64,000 nt of DNA from Agromyces sp. H66 (lineage in GTDB: Bacteria; Actinomycetota; Actinomycetes; Actinomycetales; Microbacteriaceae): assembly GCF_004959775.1 (NCBI RefSeq), contig NZ_SJZG01000003.1, forward strand, positions 186,001 through 250,000, read 5' to 3'. The position numbers were made by a program, and so were the translations under genes. Position 1 is the stretch's first letter; every line of letters starts with the position of its first letter. Below the pieces are notes generated by a model, which ran no database searches, was not told where the DNA came from, and was given only the letters and a program-made list of their open reading frames with translations. This document shows, in pieces, positions 1-6,664 of the stretch.

Positions 1-1
1 C

Positions 2-124
2 GGCGCCAACAGCGTCTCGGGCAACATCTCGATCATGCGGCGCGAGGCCGGGAGGAGCGGGACGACGGATGCCGCAGCCGGCGCCGCCCCGTCCGACCCG
101 AGCGACGGCGAGGCGTCGGCATGA
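2..124 (+). CDS. C-terminal end of an upstream protein, DUF4097-like (partial)
   Basis: An open frame enters from the left edge and ends at TGA 122-124. The visible tail begins GANSVSGNISIMRREAG and then becomes a disordered Ala/Asp/Ser-rich end. The S-G-N-I-S-I pattern resembles the repeated beta-strand turns of DUF4097 proteins, which are often encoded next to PadR regulators in Actinobacteria. The stop overlaps the ATG of the PadR gene (ATGA), so the two are translationally coupled. Only about 40 residues are visible, so the family assignment is an inference from the short repeat motif and the neighbour. Confidence 0.5.
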   Translation, partial: GANSVSGNISIMRREAGRSGTTDAAAGAAPSDPSDGEASA

Positions 125-747
125 CTCCCCCCGTCTTCGCCCACGGCAACCTGCGCCTGTACCTGCTGGCGCTGCTCGAGGAGCGTCCACGCCACGGCTA
201 CGAGCTCATCCAGGCGCTCTCCGACCGGTTCGGCGGCACCTACAGCCCGAGTGCCGGCACCATCTACCCGCGCCTCTCGAAGCTCGAGGAGGAGGGCCTC
301 GTGACGAAGTCGGCCGACGGCCGCAAGACCGTCTACGAGATCACGGATGCCGGTCGGGCCGAACTCGACGCCAGGCGGCACGAGCTCGACGCCATCGAGG
401 ACGACCTCACCGACTCGGTCCGGCGCCTCGCCGACGGCGTTCGCGCCGAGGTGAACGACGCGATGCGATCGCTCCGCGCCGAACTCGCATCGGCCGCGCG
501 CGAGGCGAAGCGCCAGGCCACGAGCGCCTCGGCGACCGCGACGGCCGCCGCCAACGCGGCACACGTGGAATCCGCCCGCGCGGTGCACGAGGCCGACCTC
601 GTGCTCAACGAGTTCCGCCAGCAGCTCCGCACCGACCTGCGCACGCACGCGAACCGGGGCGGCGTCGGTCCCGAATCGGTGGCGTTGCTGAAGGCGCGGC
701 TCGCGCAGGTCCGCGACGACGTGCTCGCCACGCTCGCCGAGCGCTGA
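121..747 (+). CDS. PadR family transcriptional regulator
   Basis: This 208-residue protein starts with a PadR-type winged helix: residues about 8-80 contain LALLEERPRHGYELIQAL, then SAGTIYPRLSKLEEEGLV and a beta-wing with YEITDAGRAELD. These are the standard PadR HTH and wing blocks. The C-terminal half (about 85-208) is Ala/Arg/Glu-rich and helical, longer than in minimal PadR proteins, and probably forms the dimerisation helices. The start ATG overlaps the preceding stop, so it probably controls that upstream envelope-type gene as co-transcribed autoregulator. No separate promoter is visible. The ligand is unknown. Confidence 0.9.
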   Translation: MTPPVFAHGNLRLYLLALLEERPRHGYELIQALSDRFGGTYSPSAGTIYPRLSKLEEEGLVTKSADGRKTVYEITDAGRAELDARRHELDAIEDDLTDSVRRLADGVRAEVNDAMRSLRAELASAAREAKRQATSASATATAAANAAHVESARAVHEADLVLNEFRQQLRTDLRTHANRGGVGPESVALLKARLAQVRDDVLATLAER

Positions 748-749
748 CG

Positions 750-787
750 CGGGTCGAGGAGCGAGCGCAGCGACGCCTCGAGACCCG
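750..787. repeat. REP-like palindromic intergenic element, copy 1
   Basis: Directly behind the PadR stop lies an imperfect palindrome: CGGGTCGAGG, then GCGAGCGCAGCGACG, then CCTCGAGACCCG. Related sequences occur at 56007-56043, 56738-56776 and, inverted, 56790-56827, so this is a dispersed short repeat rather than a one-off terminator. It may still terminate transcription. Confidence 0.65.
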
Positions 788-832
788 CCGCTCAGACGAG
801 CGAGTGTCGGTGGGGCGTGCTTCGCTCGTTCC

Positions 833-1348
833 ATGACCGACGTCACGCTCCGCCCCTGGTCGGCCGACGACCTCGACCTCCTGCGCCGGGCGAACACGCC
901 CGAGCTCATGGATCAGCTCGGCGGCGCCGAGACCGACGAGGAGGTGATCGCGAGACACGAGCGCTACCTCCGCATGCAGCAGGAGGGCACGGCCTTCCAG
1001 TTCCGCATCGAGGTGCCGGGTCATCCCGAGGGCGTCGGCGTCATCGGGTACTGGCGGCGCGATCATCACGGGCGGCCCGTGCTCGAGGCCGGATGGTCGG
1101 TCGAGGCGGCCTATCGCGGACAGGGCATCGCCCCGGCCGCCGTGGTCGCCATGCTCGAGCGCGCCCGTGACTCGGGCGAGACGCTGCCGGTCTACGCCTA
1201 CCCGCGTGTCGACAATCCCGCCTCGAACTCGGTCTGCCGCAAGGCCGGATTCACGCTCGTCGGCGAAGAGGACTTCGAGGTACGGCCCGGACTCGTGCTG
1301 CACGCCAACGTGTGGGTGTTCGAGCTCGACGGGGCATCCCGGGCGTAG
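833..1348 (+). CDS. GNAT family N-acetyltransferase (RimJ/RimL type)
   Basis: The 171-residue protein matches the RimJ/RimL branch of GNAT acetyltransferases: an N-terminal LRPWSADDLDLL strand-helix, the acetyl-CoA pyrophosphate loop RGQGIAP around residues 99-105, and the late DNPASNSVCRKAGF block. It should transfer acetyl from acetyl-CoA to an amine or a protein N-terminus; the acceptor cannot be read from sequence. ATG 833 is the only start that keeps the first beta strand. Its TAG stop forms part of the -10 of the next gene. Confidence 0.88.
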   Translation: MTDVTLRPWSADDLDLLRRANTPELMDQLGGAETDEEVIARHERYLRMQQEGTAFQFRIEVPGHPEGVGVIGYWRRDHHGRPVLEAGWSVEAAYRGQGIAPAAVVAMLERARDSGETLPVYAYPRVDNPASNSVCRKAGFTLVGEEDFEVRPGLVLHANVWVFELDGASRA

Positions 1349-1351
1349 GCT
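1346..1351 (+). promoter_or_regulatory. -10 element TAGGCT of leaderless crcB
   Basis: TAGGCT overlaps the GNAT stop codon and is followed by exactly six bases and the GTG start of the first FluC gene, so the mRNA probably begins at the start codon. This arrangement recurs at many genes in the window. Confidence 0.6.
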
Positions 1352-1357
1352 CGAGAG

Positions 1358-1777
1358 GTGCGCGCGTACCTCGCCGTCGCCCTCGGCGGCCTCATCGGCA
1401 CCGGCCTGCGGCTCGCGAGCGACCTCGCGTTCCCGCACTCCGACGGCGAGTTGCCCGTCGAGACGTTCGTCGTGAACCTCCTCGGCGCGTTCGTGCTCGG
1501 CTGGCTCGTCGGCGGCCTGTGGACCAGGCCGTCAACGCCGATGTGGCTGAAGGCGGGCCTCGGGCCGGGCGTACTCGGCTCGTTCACGACCCTCTCGGCC
1601 GTGCTCGCCTCGGTGCTCGTGCTCACCCGCGTCGGCGAACCCGGCCTCGCGGCCCTGTACCTGGGCATCTCGGTGGTCGGCGGCCTCGCCCTCGCCGCGG
1701 CTGGTCTCCGGCTCGGTTCGCTCATCGCGCACCGGCCGATGCCCACCGAGGTGACGGATGCCGGAGAGACCCTGTGA
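1358..1777 (+). CDS. crcB: Fluoride channel FluC/CrcB, first subunit
   Basis: A 139-residue, four-helix membrane protein of the FluC (CrcB) fluoride exporter family, which lowers cytoplasmic fluoride as a dual-topology dimer. Family blocks are visible: GGLIGTGLRL near the N-terminus, FVVNLLGAFVLG in helix 2, and LGSFTTLSAV in helix 3 (the TTFS phenylalanine-box region, here FTTLS). GTG 1358 is chosen because a TAGGCT -10 lies six bases upstream. The GTGA overlap with the next gene couples the two subunits, as in other Gram-positive heterodimeric Fluc pairs. No fluoride riboswitch can fit, because the transcript appears leaderless. Confidence 0.9.
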   Translation: MRAYLAVALGGLIGTGLRLASDLAFPHSDGELPVETFVVNLLGAFVLGWLVGGLWTRPSTPMWLKAGLGPGVLGSFTTLSAVLASVLVLTRVGEPGLAALYLGISVVGGLALAAAGLRLGSLIAHRPMPTEVTDAGETL

Positions 1778-2154
1778 CCGGCGGCCTGACCCCGCTCATC
1801 GTGGCCGCCGTGCTCGTGGCCGGAGCGATCGGCGCCGTGCTCCGGTACGCGTTGTCGCGCGCGTTCCCCGTGCGGCCAGGGCACCTGCCGGGCGGCATCC
1901 TCATCGTGAACGTGCTCGGATCTGGGCTCGCGGGCGCGCTCATCGGTCTCGCCGAGCGGGCCGAACTCGCAGGCGACGTGCGCCTCATCCTGGTCACCGG
2001 GTTCTGCGGTGGACTCACGACGTTCAGCACGTGGACCGTGGAGACCATCGAGCTCTTCGACGGCGGACGATGGCGAGCGGCGATCCTCAACGTGGTCGTG
2101 ACGCTCGTGCTCGGCCTCGCCGCGGCCGCCGCGGCGTACGTCGCCGCGCGCTGA
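1774..2154 (+). CDS. crcB: Fluoride channel FluC/CrcB, second subunit
   Basis: The 126-residue partner subunit starts at the GTG that overlaps the previous stop. It carries the more canonical FluC signature: GAIGAVLRYALSR, then LIVNVLGSGLAGAL, then GFCGGLTTFSTW, whose TTFS motif contributes the fluoride-binding phenylalanine and the Na+ site in characterised homologues. Four hydrophobic helices are predicted. Two adjacent, non-identical crcB genes imply a heterodimer with fixed opposite topologies. Its TGA sits inside the first copy of a 23-bp tandem repeat. Confidence 0.93.
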   Translation: MTGGLTPLIVAAVLVAGAIGAVLRYALSRAFPVRPGHLPGGILIVNVLGSGLAGALIGLAERAELAGDVRLILVTGFCGGLTTFSTWTVETIELFDGGRWRAAILNVVVTLVLGLAAAAAAYVAAR

Positions 2155-2193
2155 GCCGAGCGGATGCCGCGCGCTGAGCCGAGCGGATGCCGC
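2148..2193 (+). repeat. 23-bp perfect tandem duplication across the crcB stop
   Basis: Two identical 23-base units, 2148-2170 and 2171-2193, each contain CTGAGCCGAGCGGATGCCGC. The stop codon of the second FluC gene lies in unit 1. The unit carries the window's abundant CGGATGCC octamer. Confidence 0.9.
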
Positions 2194-2236
2194 GACGCCG
2201 AGCCGCGATATGCGCCCGCCCCGCGGCATCCGCTCG
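2180..2236. terminator. Bidirectional terminator-like hairpin
   Basis: CGAGCGGATGCCGCG (2180-2194) pairs perfectly with CGCGGCATCCGCTCG (2222-2236), a 15-bp stem. It lies between the convergent ends of the FluC pair and the DyP peroxidase gene. There is no T-run, as usual for high-GC terminators. Confidence 0.6.
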
Positions 2237-2243
2237 TCCCGCG

Positions 2244-3482
2244 TCAGACGATCGTCTCGCCGACGTACCCGCCCTCCGCGCACCCGGGCGGGATCGCGAA
2301 CACGGCCGACCCGATCGGCGTCGTCCATTCGTTGAGCAGGTCGGCCTCGTCGAGCCGGCGCTGGATGGGCACGAACTGCAGGTCGACGTCGGCCTGATAG
2401 GCGGCGAAGAGCAGCCCCGCGTCCGACACCGACGACCCGACCGGCGCGTCGTCGTAGTTGTAGCCGCGCCGGAAGATCCGCTCGCGCGGGTCGTCGCTGC
2501 GCGACCTGCGCAGGTGGGAGACCTCCGAGATCACGGGGAAGCCGAGCTTCGAGACGGCCCCGAAGTCGGGCTCGTCATGCTCGGCCTCGCCCGTCAGCGG
2601 CGCGCCGGTGTCGAGTCGGCGGCCGACGGCGAACTCGCGGCCGGGACGGTCGACCCGGTCCCATCCGTCGAGGTCCATCGCGATGCGCCGGAGCACCATG
2701 CCCGTGCCGCCCTCGAGCCACCGCGGCCCGTCGCCGATCCAGACCACGTCCGCGAAGTCCGCGCTGCCCGGTGCGGGGTTGACGGTGCCGTCCACCTGGC
2801 CGAAGAGGTTCCGCATGGTGGTTCCGGATGCCTCGGCGCCGGCCGCCCGCCGGAACCCCCGCTGCGACCACCGCACGGTGCCGAAGGCGCGGGCGTCCTT
2901 CAGGAGCATCCGTGCGGCGTGCGCCAGGGTCACGGGATCGTCGGCGCCGAGCTGGATCAGCAGGTCCCCGTCGCTCCACGCGGACTGCAACCGGTCGATC
3001 GCGAACGCGGGCAGCGGGCGCAGCCAACTCGGTGCCGTGGCTCCGGCCCGGGCCACGAAGCCGGGCCCGAATCCGAACGTCACGGTGAGGCGCGCCGGCA
3101 CGAGGGCCAGCTCGGGCTCGCTGTCGGCGAGCGCGGGCTCGCCGCGGGTGAGGCGGGCCGCGTCGTCGCTGAGGATGCGCATCAGGCGGCGGAGCGCGGC
3201 GCCGTCGACTCCATCGAGCAGGTCGAGCGCGATGAAGAGCGCGTGCGCCTGCGGCGTGGTCTCGATGCCGGCCTGGTGCTCGCCGTGGAACGGCACGACC
3301 GCGTCGCCGACCGTCGTCGCGGAGGCCACGACGCTCGCCGCCGGCGACGCCTCGCCCCCCGCCGAGGCGCGCCATGCCGCCTCGGCGCCGAGGGCCGTCG
3401 CGGCACCGGCGCCCGCGGCGGCAGCTCCCCCGAGGAGGAGCTGCCGTCGCGAGAACCCGCCGCCTGCGGATTCACGGGTCAT
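2244..3482 (-). CDS. Tat-exported DyP-type haem peroxidase (EfeB/DyP family)
   Basis: The 412-residue protein begins with a twin-arginine signal (SRRQLLLGG, Arg12-Arg13) and an Ala-rich helix, so it should be exported folded with its haem. The mature part shows the DyP signatures: the catalytic GQVDG motif at 228-232, whose Asp is the distal acid, and SHLRRSR with probable proximal His323, followed by RRGYNY. Family members oxidise dyes or phenols with H2O2, and the EfeB subgroup handles haem and iron. The ATG overlaps the stop of the PCu(A)C gene (TGATG). Position after two copper chaperone genes suggests a role in extracytoplasmic copper or haem redox handling; that part is inference. Confidence 0.9.
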   Translation of the reverse strand: MTRESAGGGFSRRQLLLGGAAAAGAGAATALGAEAAWRASAGGEASPAASVVASATTVGDAVVPFHGEHQAGIETTPQAHALFIALDLLDGVDGAALRRLMRILSDDAARLTRGEPALADSEPELALVPARLTVTFGFGPGFVARAGATAPSWLRPLPAFAIDRLQSAWSDGDLLIQLGADDPVTLAHAARMLLKDARAFGTVRWSQRGFRRAAGAEASGTTMRNLFGQVDGTVNPAPGSADFADVVWIGDGPRWLEGGTGMVLRRIAMDLDGWDRVDRPGREFAVGRRLDTGAPLTGEAEHDEPDFGAVSKLGFPVISEVSHLRRSRSDDPRERIFRRGYNYDDAPVGSSVSDAGLLFAAYQADVDLQFVPIQRRLDEADLLNEWTTPIGSAVFAIPPGCAEGGYVGETIV

Positions 3483-4030
3483 CAGTGCGCCCCGTGCTCG
3501 CCGCCGTCGTAGCTCTCGTTCGCGCCCTCGTAGTCCTTCACCGGCACGGTGAGGTCGAGGCTCGAGCCGTCGTCGAACGTGATCGTGAGATCGAGTTCGT
3601 CGCCCGGGAGGAGCGGGCCGGTGAGCCCCATCAGCATGATGTGGTCCCCTCCGGGCTCGAGGTGGGCGTGGTCGCCCGCGGGGATCGGGAACCCGCCCTC
3701 CTTCTCTCGCATGGTCATGGTGCCGCTGCCGTCGGCGACCACCTCGTGGAGTTCGATGGCATCGGCGGCATCGGTCGCGGCGGAAACGACGACGACGTCC
3801 TCGGCTCCGGCGTTCTCGAGCGAGCCGAACACGGCGGTCATGCCGCTCTCGGCGGCCTTCGCCCAGCCGTCGGTCAGGGTCACGGATGCCGCGGCATCCG
3901 CCACCGGACTTGCGGGGGCTTCGGCGGCGGCCGACTCGACGACGGCGCCGGTGACCGCGCATCCGGAGAAGGAGAGCGCGGCGACGGCGACGAACGCGGA
4001 GGCGAGGAGGGATCGGTGGATGGTTCGCAT
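3482..4030 (-). CDS. Copper chaperone PCu(A)C lipoprotein
   Basis: A 182-residue precursor with a signal sequence ending in the lipobox LSFSGC (Cys24), so it is probably membrane-anchored outside the cell. The PCu(A)C domain keeps the Cu(I)-binding set of the family: Met64, His95 in ELHEVV, the MTM at 105-107, and His130 with Met132/134 in GDHIMLMGL. Family members deliver Cu(I) to cytochrome oxidase or other cuproenzymes. A second His/Asp-rich tail (GGEHGAH) could add a metal site. It starts 12 bases after the CopC stop behind an AAGGAA ribosome site and overlaps the DyP start. Confidence 0.92.
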   Translation of the reverse strand: MRTIHRSLLASAFVAVAALSFSGCAVTGAVVESAAAEAPASPVADAAASVTLTDGWAKAAESGMTAVFGSLENAGAEDVVVVSAATDAADAIELHEVVADGSGTMTMREKEGGFPIPAGDHAHLEPGGDHIMLMGLTGPLLPGDELDLTITFDDGSSLDLTVPVKDYEGANESYDGGEHGAH

Positions 4031-4042
4031 GTTGGATGTTCC

Positions 4043-4687
4043 TTAGGAAGGAGTTCCGCCGTTGCGGCGGATGGTACGGATGATGAGGGTGACGACGAGC
4101 GCGATCGCGGCGAGGCCGCCGACGATGCCGGCGACGATCGGCCAGGACCCGGATGCCGGAGAGGTCTCGCCTGAGTCCTGGGCGTCGGTCTGCTCTGCGT
4201 CGTCGGGTTGATCGCTCGCGTCGTCCGATGCCGTTGCGGCCGCGTAGTCGCCGGTCGCGCCGACGCCGACGCCGAAGTCGATCGTGCCCTCGATGGGGTG
4301 GCCGTCTGAGGAGACGACGCGCCAGCGCAGCTGGTAGTCACCGTCGGCGACGTCGGGCGGAAGCGTCGCGGTCACGGTACGACCGGCGATCACGGGTTCG
4401 CCCACCGCGAGCTGATCGCCCGCGGTGTCGAAGAGGATGATCGCCGTTCCCATCTCGATGATGTCGTTCGAGAACTCGAGCTCGACGGCGGCGGGGGCCG
4501 TCTCGACGACCTGGCCGTCCTCGGGGCTCGCGGCGAGCAGCTCGTCGTGGGCGACGGCCGGTGCGATATCGGCGAGGCCGATGACGGCGGCGAGCACGGT
4601 GCCGGCGAGCACAGCGATGCGCACCCGATTCATGCGCCGGGCAGGCGGCTCGATTCCGCTGACGGCGGCTGAGGTCTGTTCGGTCAT
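4043..4687 (-). CDS. copC: CopC-domain copper resistance protein, C-terminally anchored
   Basis: The 214-residue protein has a signal peptide ending near AVAHDELLAASPEDG, where His47 would become the N-terminal Cu(II) ligand after cleavage. The CopC fold follows (about 47-145), with the family block WRVVSSDGHPIEGT supplying the other Asp and His ligands. A low-complexity Asp/Ser linker and one transmembrane helix (about 183-205) tether it to the membrane, followed by a basic end. It heads the CopC-PCu(A)C-DyP set and probably binds Cu(II) at the cell surface. No CopD gene follows; a different membrane protein lies upstream. Confidence 0.92.
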   Translation of the reverse strand: MTEQTSAAVSGIEPPARRMNRVRIAVLAGTVLAAVIGLADIAPAVAHDELLAASPEDGQVVETAPAAVELEFSNDIIEMGTAIILFDTAGDQLAVGEPVIAGRTVTATLPPDVADGDYQLRWRVVSSDGHPIEGTIDFGVGVGATGDYAAATASDDASDQPDDAEQTDAQDSGETSPASGSWPIVAGIVGGLAAIALVVTLIIRTIRRNGGTPS

Positions 4688-4787
4688 GTGTCAGGATCCT
4701 GTCTTCCGACGGATACGCGGACGGCACGGAGGCGTGCTCCTGCCGACGTATCCGGACTACTGTGCATCGCCGCGACGGCGGCGGGGA

Positions 4788-5393
4788 TCAGGCGAAGACG
4801 GGGCCTGCGGGCGGACCGCGGTAACGCAGCGCCGAGTTGAGGAGCCGAGAGCGAGCAGGCACCGGTGCGGCGCCTGCAGAGGGCCGCGGCACCAGGACGG
4901 CGACCGGCACGAGGGTGATCGCCCCCGTGAGCCGACCGACGAGACGGCGAGCCGTGCCGGCGAGCGAACGCCACGCGGCGGCCTCGACGGCGAGGAGGTA
5001 GATGACGGTGAGCACCGCGGCGAGCGCGTGCGCAGCGAGCATGGCGATGTCGGTGTGCGCGGTGTGGGCCGCGGCCGGCGCCGCGCCCTCGACGAGCGTC
5101 ACCACCTGGTGGTGGCCGCTGCCGCTCACGGCGAGCCGATCGCCGCTGCCCGCGCCGACGCCGAAGAGCAGGTGGAACGCGGCCTGGCTCACGACGACCG
5201 CGAGCGCGACGCGCACCGGCGTGCTGCGCCGGCCGACGAACGCGACGGATGCCGCGAGCGCGACGATCCCGGCGAACACGAGCCCGACGCCCCCGGGCGC
5301 CTCGCCGGCGGCGACGCCGTGCGAGAAGGCCGCGAGGAACAGGGCGACCGCAGCCGTGGTCGCGCCACGCGCAAGCTGCGTCGCACGGTTCAC
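4788..5393 (-). CDS. His-rich polytopic membrane protein of the copper locus (unknown family)
   Basis: I do not recognise a named family. The 201-residue protein has about five hydrophobic helices and a luminal-type segment with several His (GSGHHQVV, AAAHTAHTDIAM, AAHALA), followed by a basic tail. GTG 5393 is preceded by GAAGG at ribosome-site distance. It is co-oriented with and 100 bases upstream of copC, so it may occupy the place that CopD or YcnJ-type membrane proteins take in related loci, passing copper across the membrane. An inverted repeat, CGGATACG/CGTATCCG (4710-4717, 4747-4754), separates it from copC. Confidence 0.7.
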   Translation of the reverse strand: MNRATQLARGATTAAVALFLAAFSHGVAAGEAPGGVGLVFAGIVALAASVAFVGRRSTPVRVALAVVVSQAAFHLLFGVGAGSGDRLAVSGSGHHQVVTLVEGAAPAAAHTAHTDIAMLAAHALAAVLTVIYLLAVEAAAWRSLAGTARRLVGRLTGAITLVPVAVLVPRPSAGAAPVPARSRLLNSALRYRGPPAGPVFA

Positions 5394-5452
5394 GTCGGGG
5401 CCCTTCGGTCGGGATTCGCTCAACTCTAGCAACCACTTCTGTGCTCGGGCCG

Positions 5453-5482
5453 TTGACAGGTAACCAACTGGTTGCCTATGCT
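5453..5482 (+). promoter_or_regulatory. arsR promoter with operator dyad in the -35/-10 spacer
   Basis: TTGACA (5453-5458) and TATGCT (5477-5482) are 18 bases apart, and the spacer is almost entirely the dyad GGTAACCA-A-CTGGTTGCC. Six bases separate the -10 from GTG 5489, so the transcript should be leaderless. A repressor on this dyad would block polymerase; autoregulation by the ArsR protein is the simplest reading. Confidence 0.75.
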
Positions 5483-5488
5483 GATGCC

Positions 5489-5806
5489 GTGGACGACGTG
5501 TTCCGCGCACTGGCCGATCCGACGAGGCGCATCCTGATCGATGAGCTCGCCGAGCGCGACGACCAGACCCTGTTCGAGCTGTGCGCACGACTGATCTCGC
5601 GCCACGGCCTCGAGGTGTCGCGACAGGCCGTCGCGAAGCACCTCGACGTGCTCGAGCGTGCGGGCCTCGTCGAGACCCGTCGTGACGGACGCTTCCGACG
5701 CCACACCCTGAACCGCGTACCTCTCCGGGACGTGTGGCGGGGTTGGCTCCGAGCGCACGTCGACCACCCCGACCCGGGGGATCCGACCGACCAGGCAAAG
5801 GAATGA
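5489..5806 (+). CDS. ArsR/SmtB family winged-helix repressor
   Basis: A 105-residue protein made almost wholly of the ArsR helix-turn-helix: VDDVFRALADPTRRILIDEL at the start, then SRQAVAKHLDVLERAGLV as recognition helix and RRDGRFRRHTLN as wing. No CXC metal motif is present, so it belongs to the non-metal ArsR subgroup that is commonly paired with small VOC or SRPBCC genes. GTG 5489 is chosen from the promoter geometry; a longer start would run into the operator. Its stop overlaps the ATG of the VOC gene, so the pair is one coupled unit. Confidence 0.9.
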   Translation: MDDVFRALADPTRRILIDELAERDDQTLFELCARLISRHGLEVSRQAVAKHLDVLERAGLVETRRDGRFRRHTLNRVPLRDVWRGWLRAHVDHPDPGDPTDQAKE

Positions 5807-6198
5807 CCATGCGCATCAACGTCACGAGCGTCCTCGTGGACGACCAATCCAAGGCACTCGACTTCTACACCCGCGTGCTCGGCTTCGAGAAGAAGACCGA
5901 CGTGCCCGCCGGCGAGTTCCGCTGGCTCACGGTCGTCTCCCCCGAGGCTCCCGACGGCGTCGAGCTCCTGCTCGAGCCCGATCAGCACCCGGCGGCCGGG
6001 CCCTACAAGCGGGCACTCGTCGCCGACGGCATCCCCTTCACCTCGTTCGCGGTCGACGACGTGAACGCCGAGCACGACCGGCTCGTCGCCGCGGGCGTCC
6101 AGTTCACCCAGCCGCCCACCGCGATGGGTCCCGTCACGACGGCCGTCTTCGACGACACGTGCGGCAACCTCATCCAGATCGCGAGCATGCCGGGCTAG
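5803..6198 (+). CDS. VOC family (glyoxalase/dioxygenase fold) protein
   Basis: The 131-residue protein has one vicinal-oxygen-chelate unit pair: VTSVLVDDQSKALDFYTRVL at the start and FDDTCGNLIQIASMPG at the end, the usual beta-alpha-beta frames with the C-terminal metal-ligand region. Similar proteins are annotated as glyoxalase-like or bleomycin-resistance-like, but substrates are rarely known. The start ATG overlaps the arsR stop (ATGA). The ArsR partner probably controls it, so the VOC substrate or its precursor may be the inducer. Confidence 0.88.
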   Translation: MTMRINVTSVLVDDQSKALDFYTRVLGFEKKTDVPAGEFRWLTVVSPEAPDGVELLLEPDQHPAAGPYKRALVADGIPFTSFAVDDVNAEHDRLVAAGVQFTQPPTAMGPVTTAVFDDTCGNLIQIASMPG

Positions 6199-6211
6199 CG
6201 GCGTACGGTCG

Positions 6212-6217
6212 TAGACT
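6212..6217 (+). promoter_or_regulatory. -10 element TAGACT of a leaderless DUF1801 gene
   Basis: TAGACT is followed by exactly six bases and ATG 6224. No ribosome site is visible before this ATG. Confidence 0.6.
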
Positions 6218-6223
6218 TCCGCC

Positions 6224-6652
6224 ATGGTGACGGACGCCGACGTGCGGGCATTCCTCGACCGGGTCGAGCACCCGGTGCGGCGACGCGACGCAGAGACGAT
6301 GCTGGGGCTCATGACGCGCGTTACCGGGCAGCCGGCGAAAATGTGGGGACCGTCCATCGTGGGCTTCGGGTCGTACCACTACCGGTACGCGAGCGGACGC
6401 GAAGGCGACGCCCCGGCAGCGGCCTTCGCACCGCGCAAGGCCGCGACCACGATCTACCTCTACGACGGCATCGACGCGCACGCCGACCTCGTCGAGCGGG
6501 TCGGCCCGCACACCACGGGCGTCGGATGCCTCTACCTGAAGGACCTCGCCCGGGTCGACCTCGCGGCGCTCGAGGAGCTCGTCGCGGCGTCGTATCGCAC
6601 GCTCACGGCCGGCACGTTCGGGCCGGGCGCCGACGACCAGGGCCGCGGCTGA
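6224..6652 (+). CDS. DUF1801 domain-containing protein
   Basis: The 142-residue protein matches the DUF1801 (YdhG-like) fold: the block WGPSIVGFGSYHYRYASG, then FAPRKAATTIYLYDG and the C-terminal GCLYLKDLARVDLAALEEL. The biochemical role of the family is unknown; the fold resembles SCP2/frataxin-like alpha-beta proteins. It stands alone between a VOC gene and a convergent oxidoreductase, with its own leaderless promoter. Confidence 0.88.
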   Translation: MVTDADVRAFLDRVEHPVRRRDAETMLGLMTRVTGQPAKMWGPSIVGFGSYHYRYASGREGDAPAAAFAPRKAATTIYLYDGIDAHADLVERVGPHTTGVGCLYLKDLARVDLAALEELVAASYRTLTAGTFGPGADDQGRG

Positions 6653-6664
6653 GGCATCCGCTCG

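Noticed and set aside
1346-1360. Fluoride riboswitch before crcB
   Set aside because: The -10 lies six bases before the start codon, so there is no room for a leader RNA.
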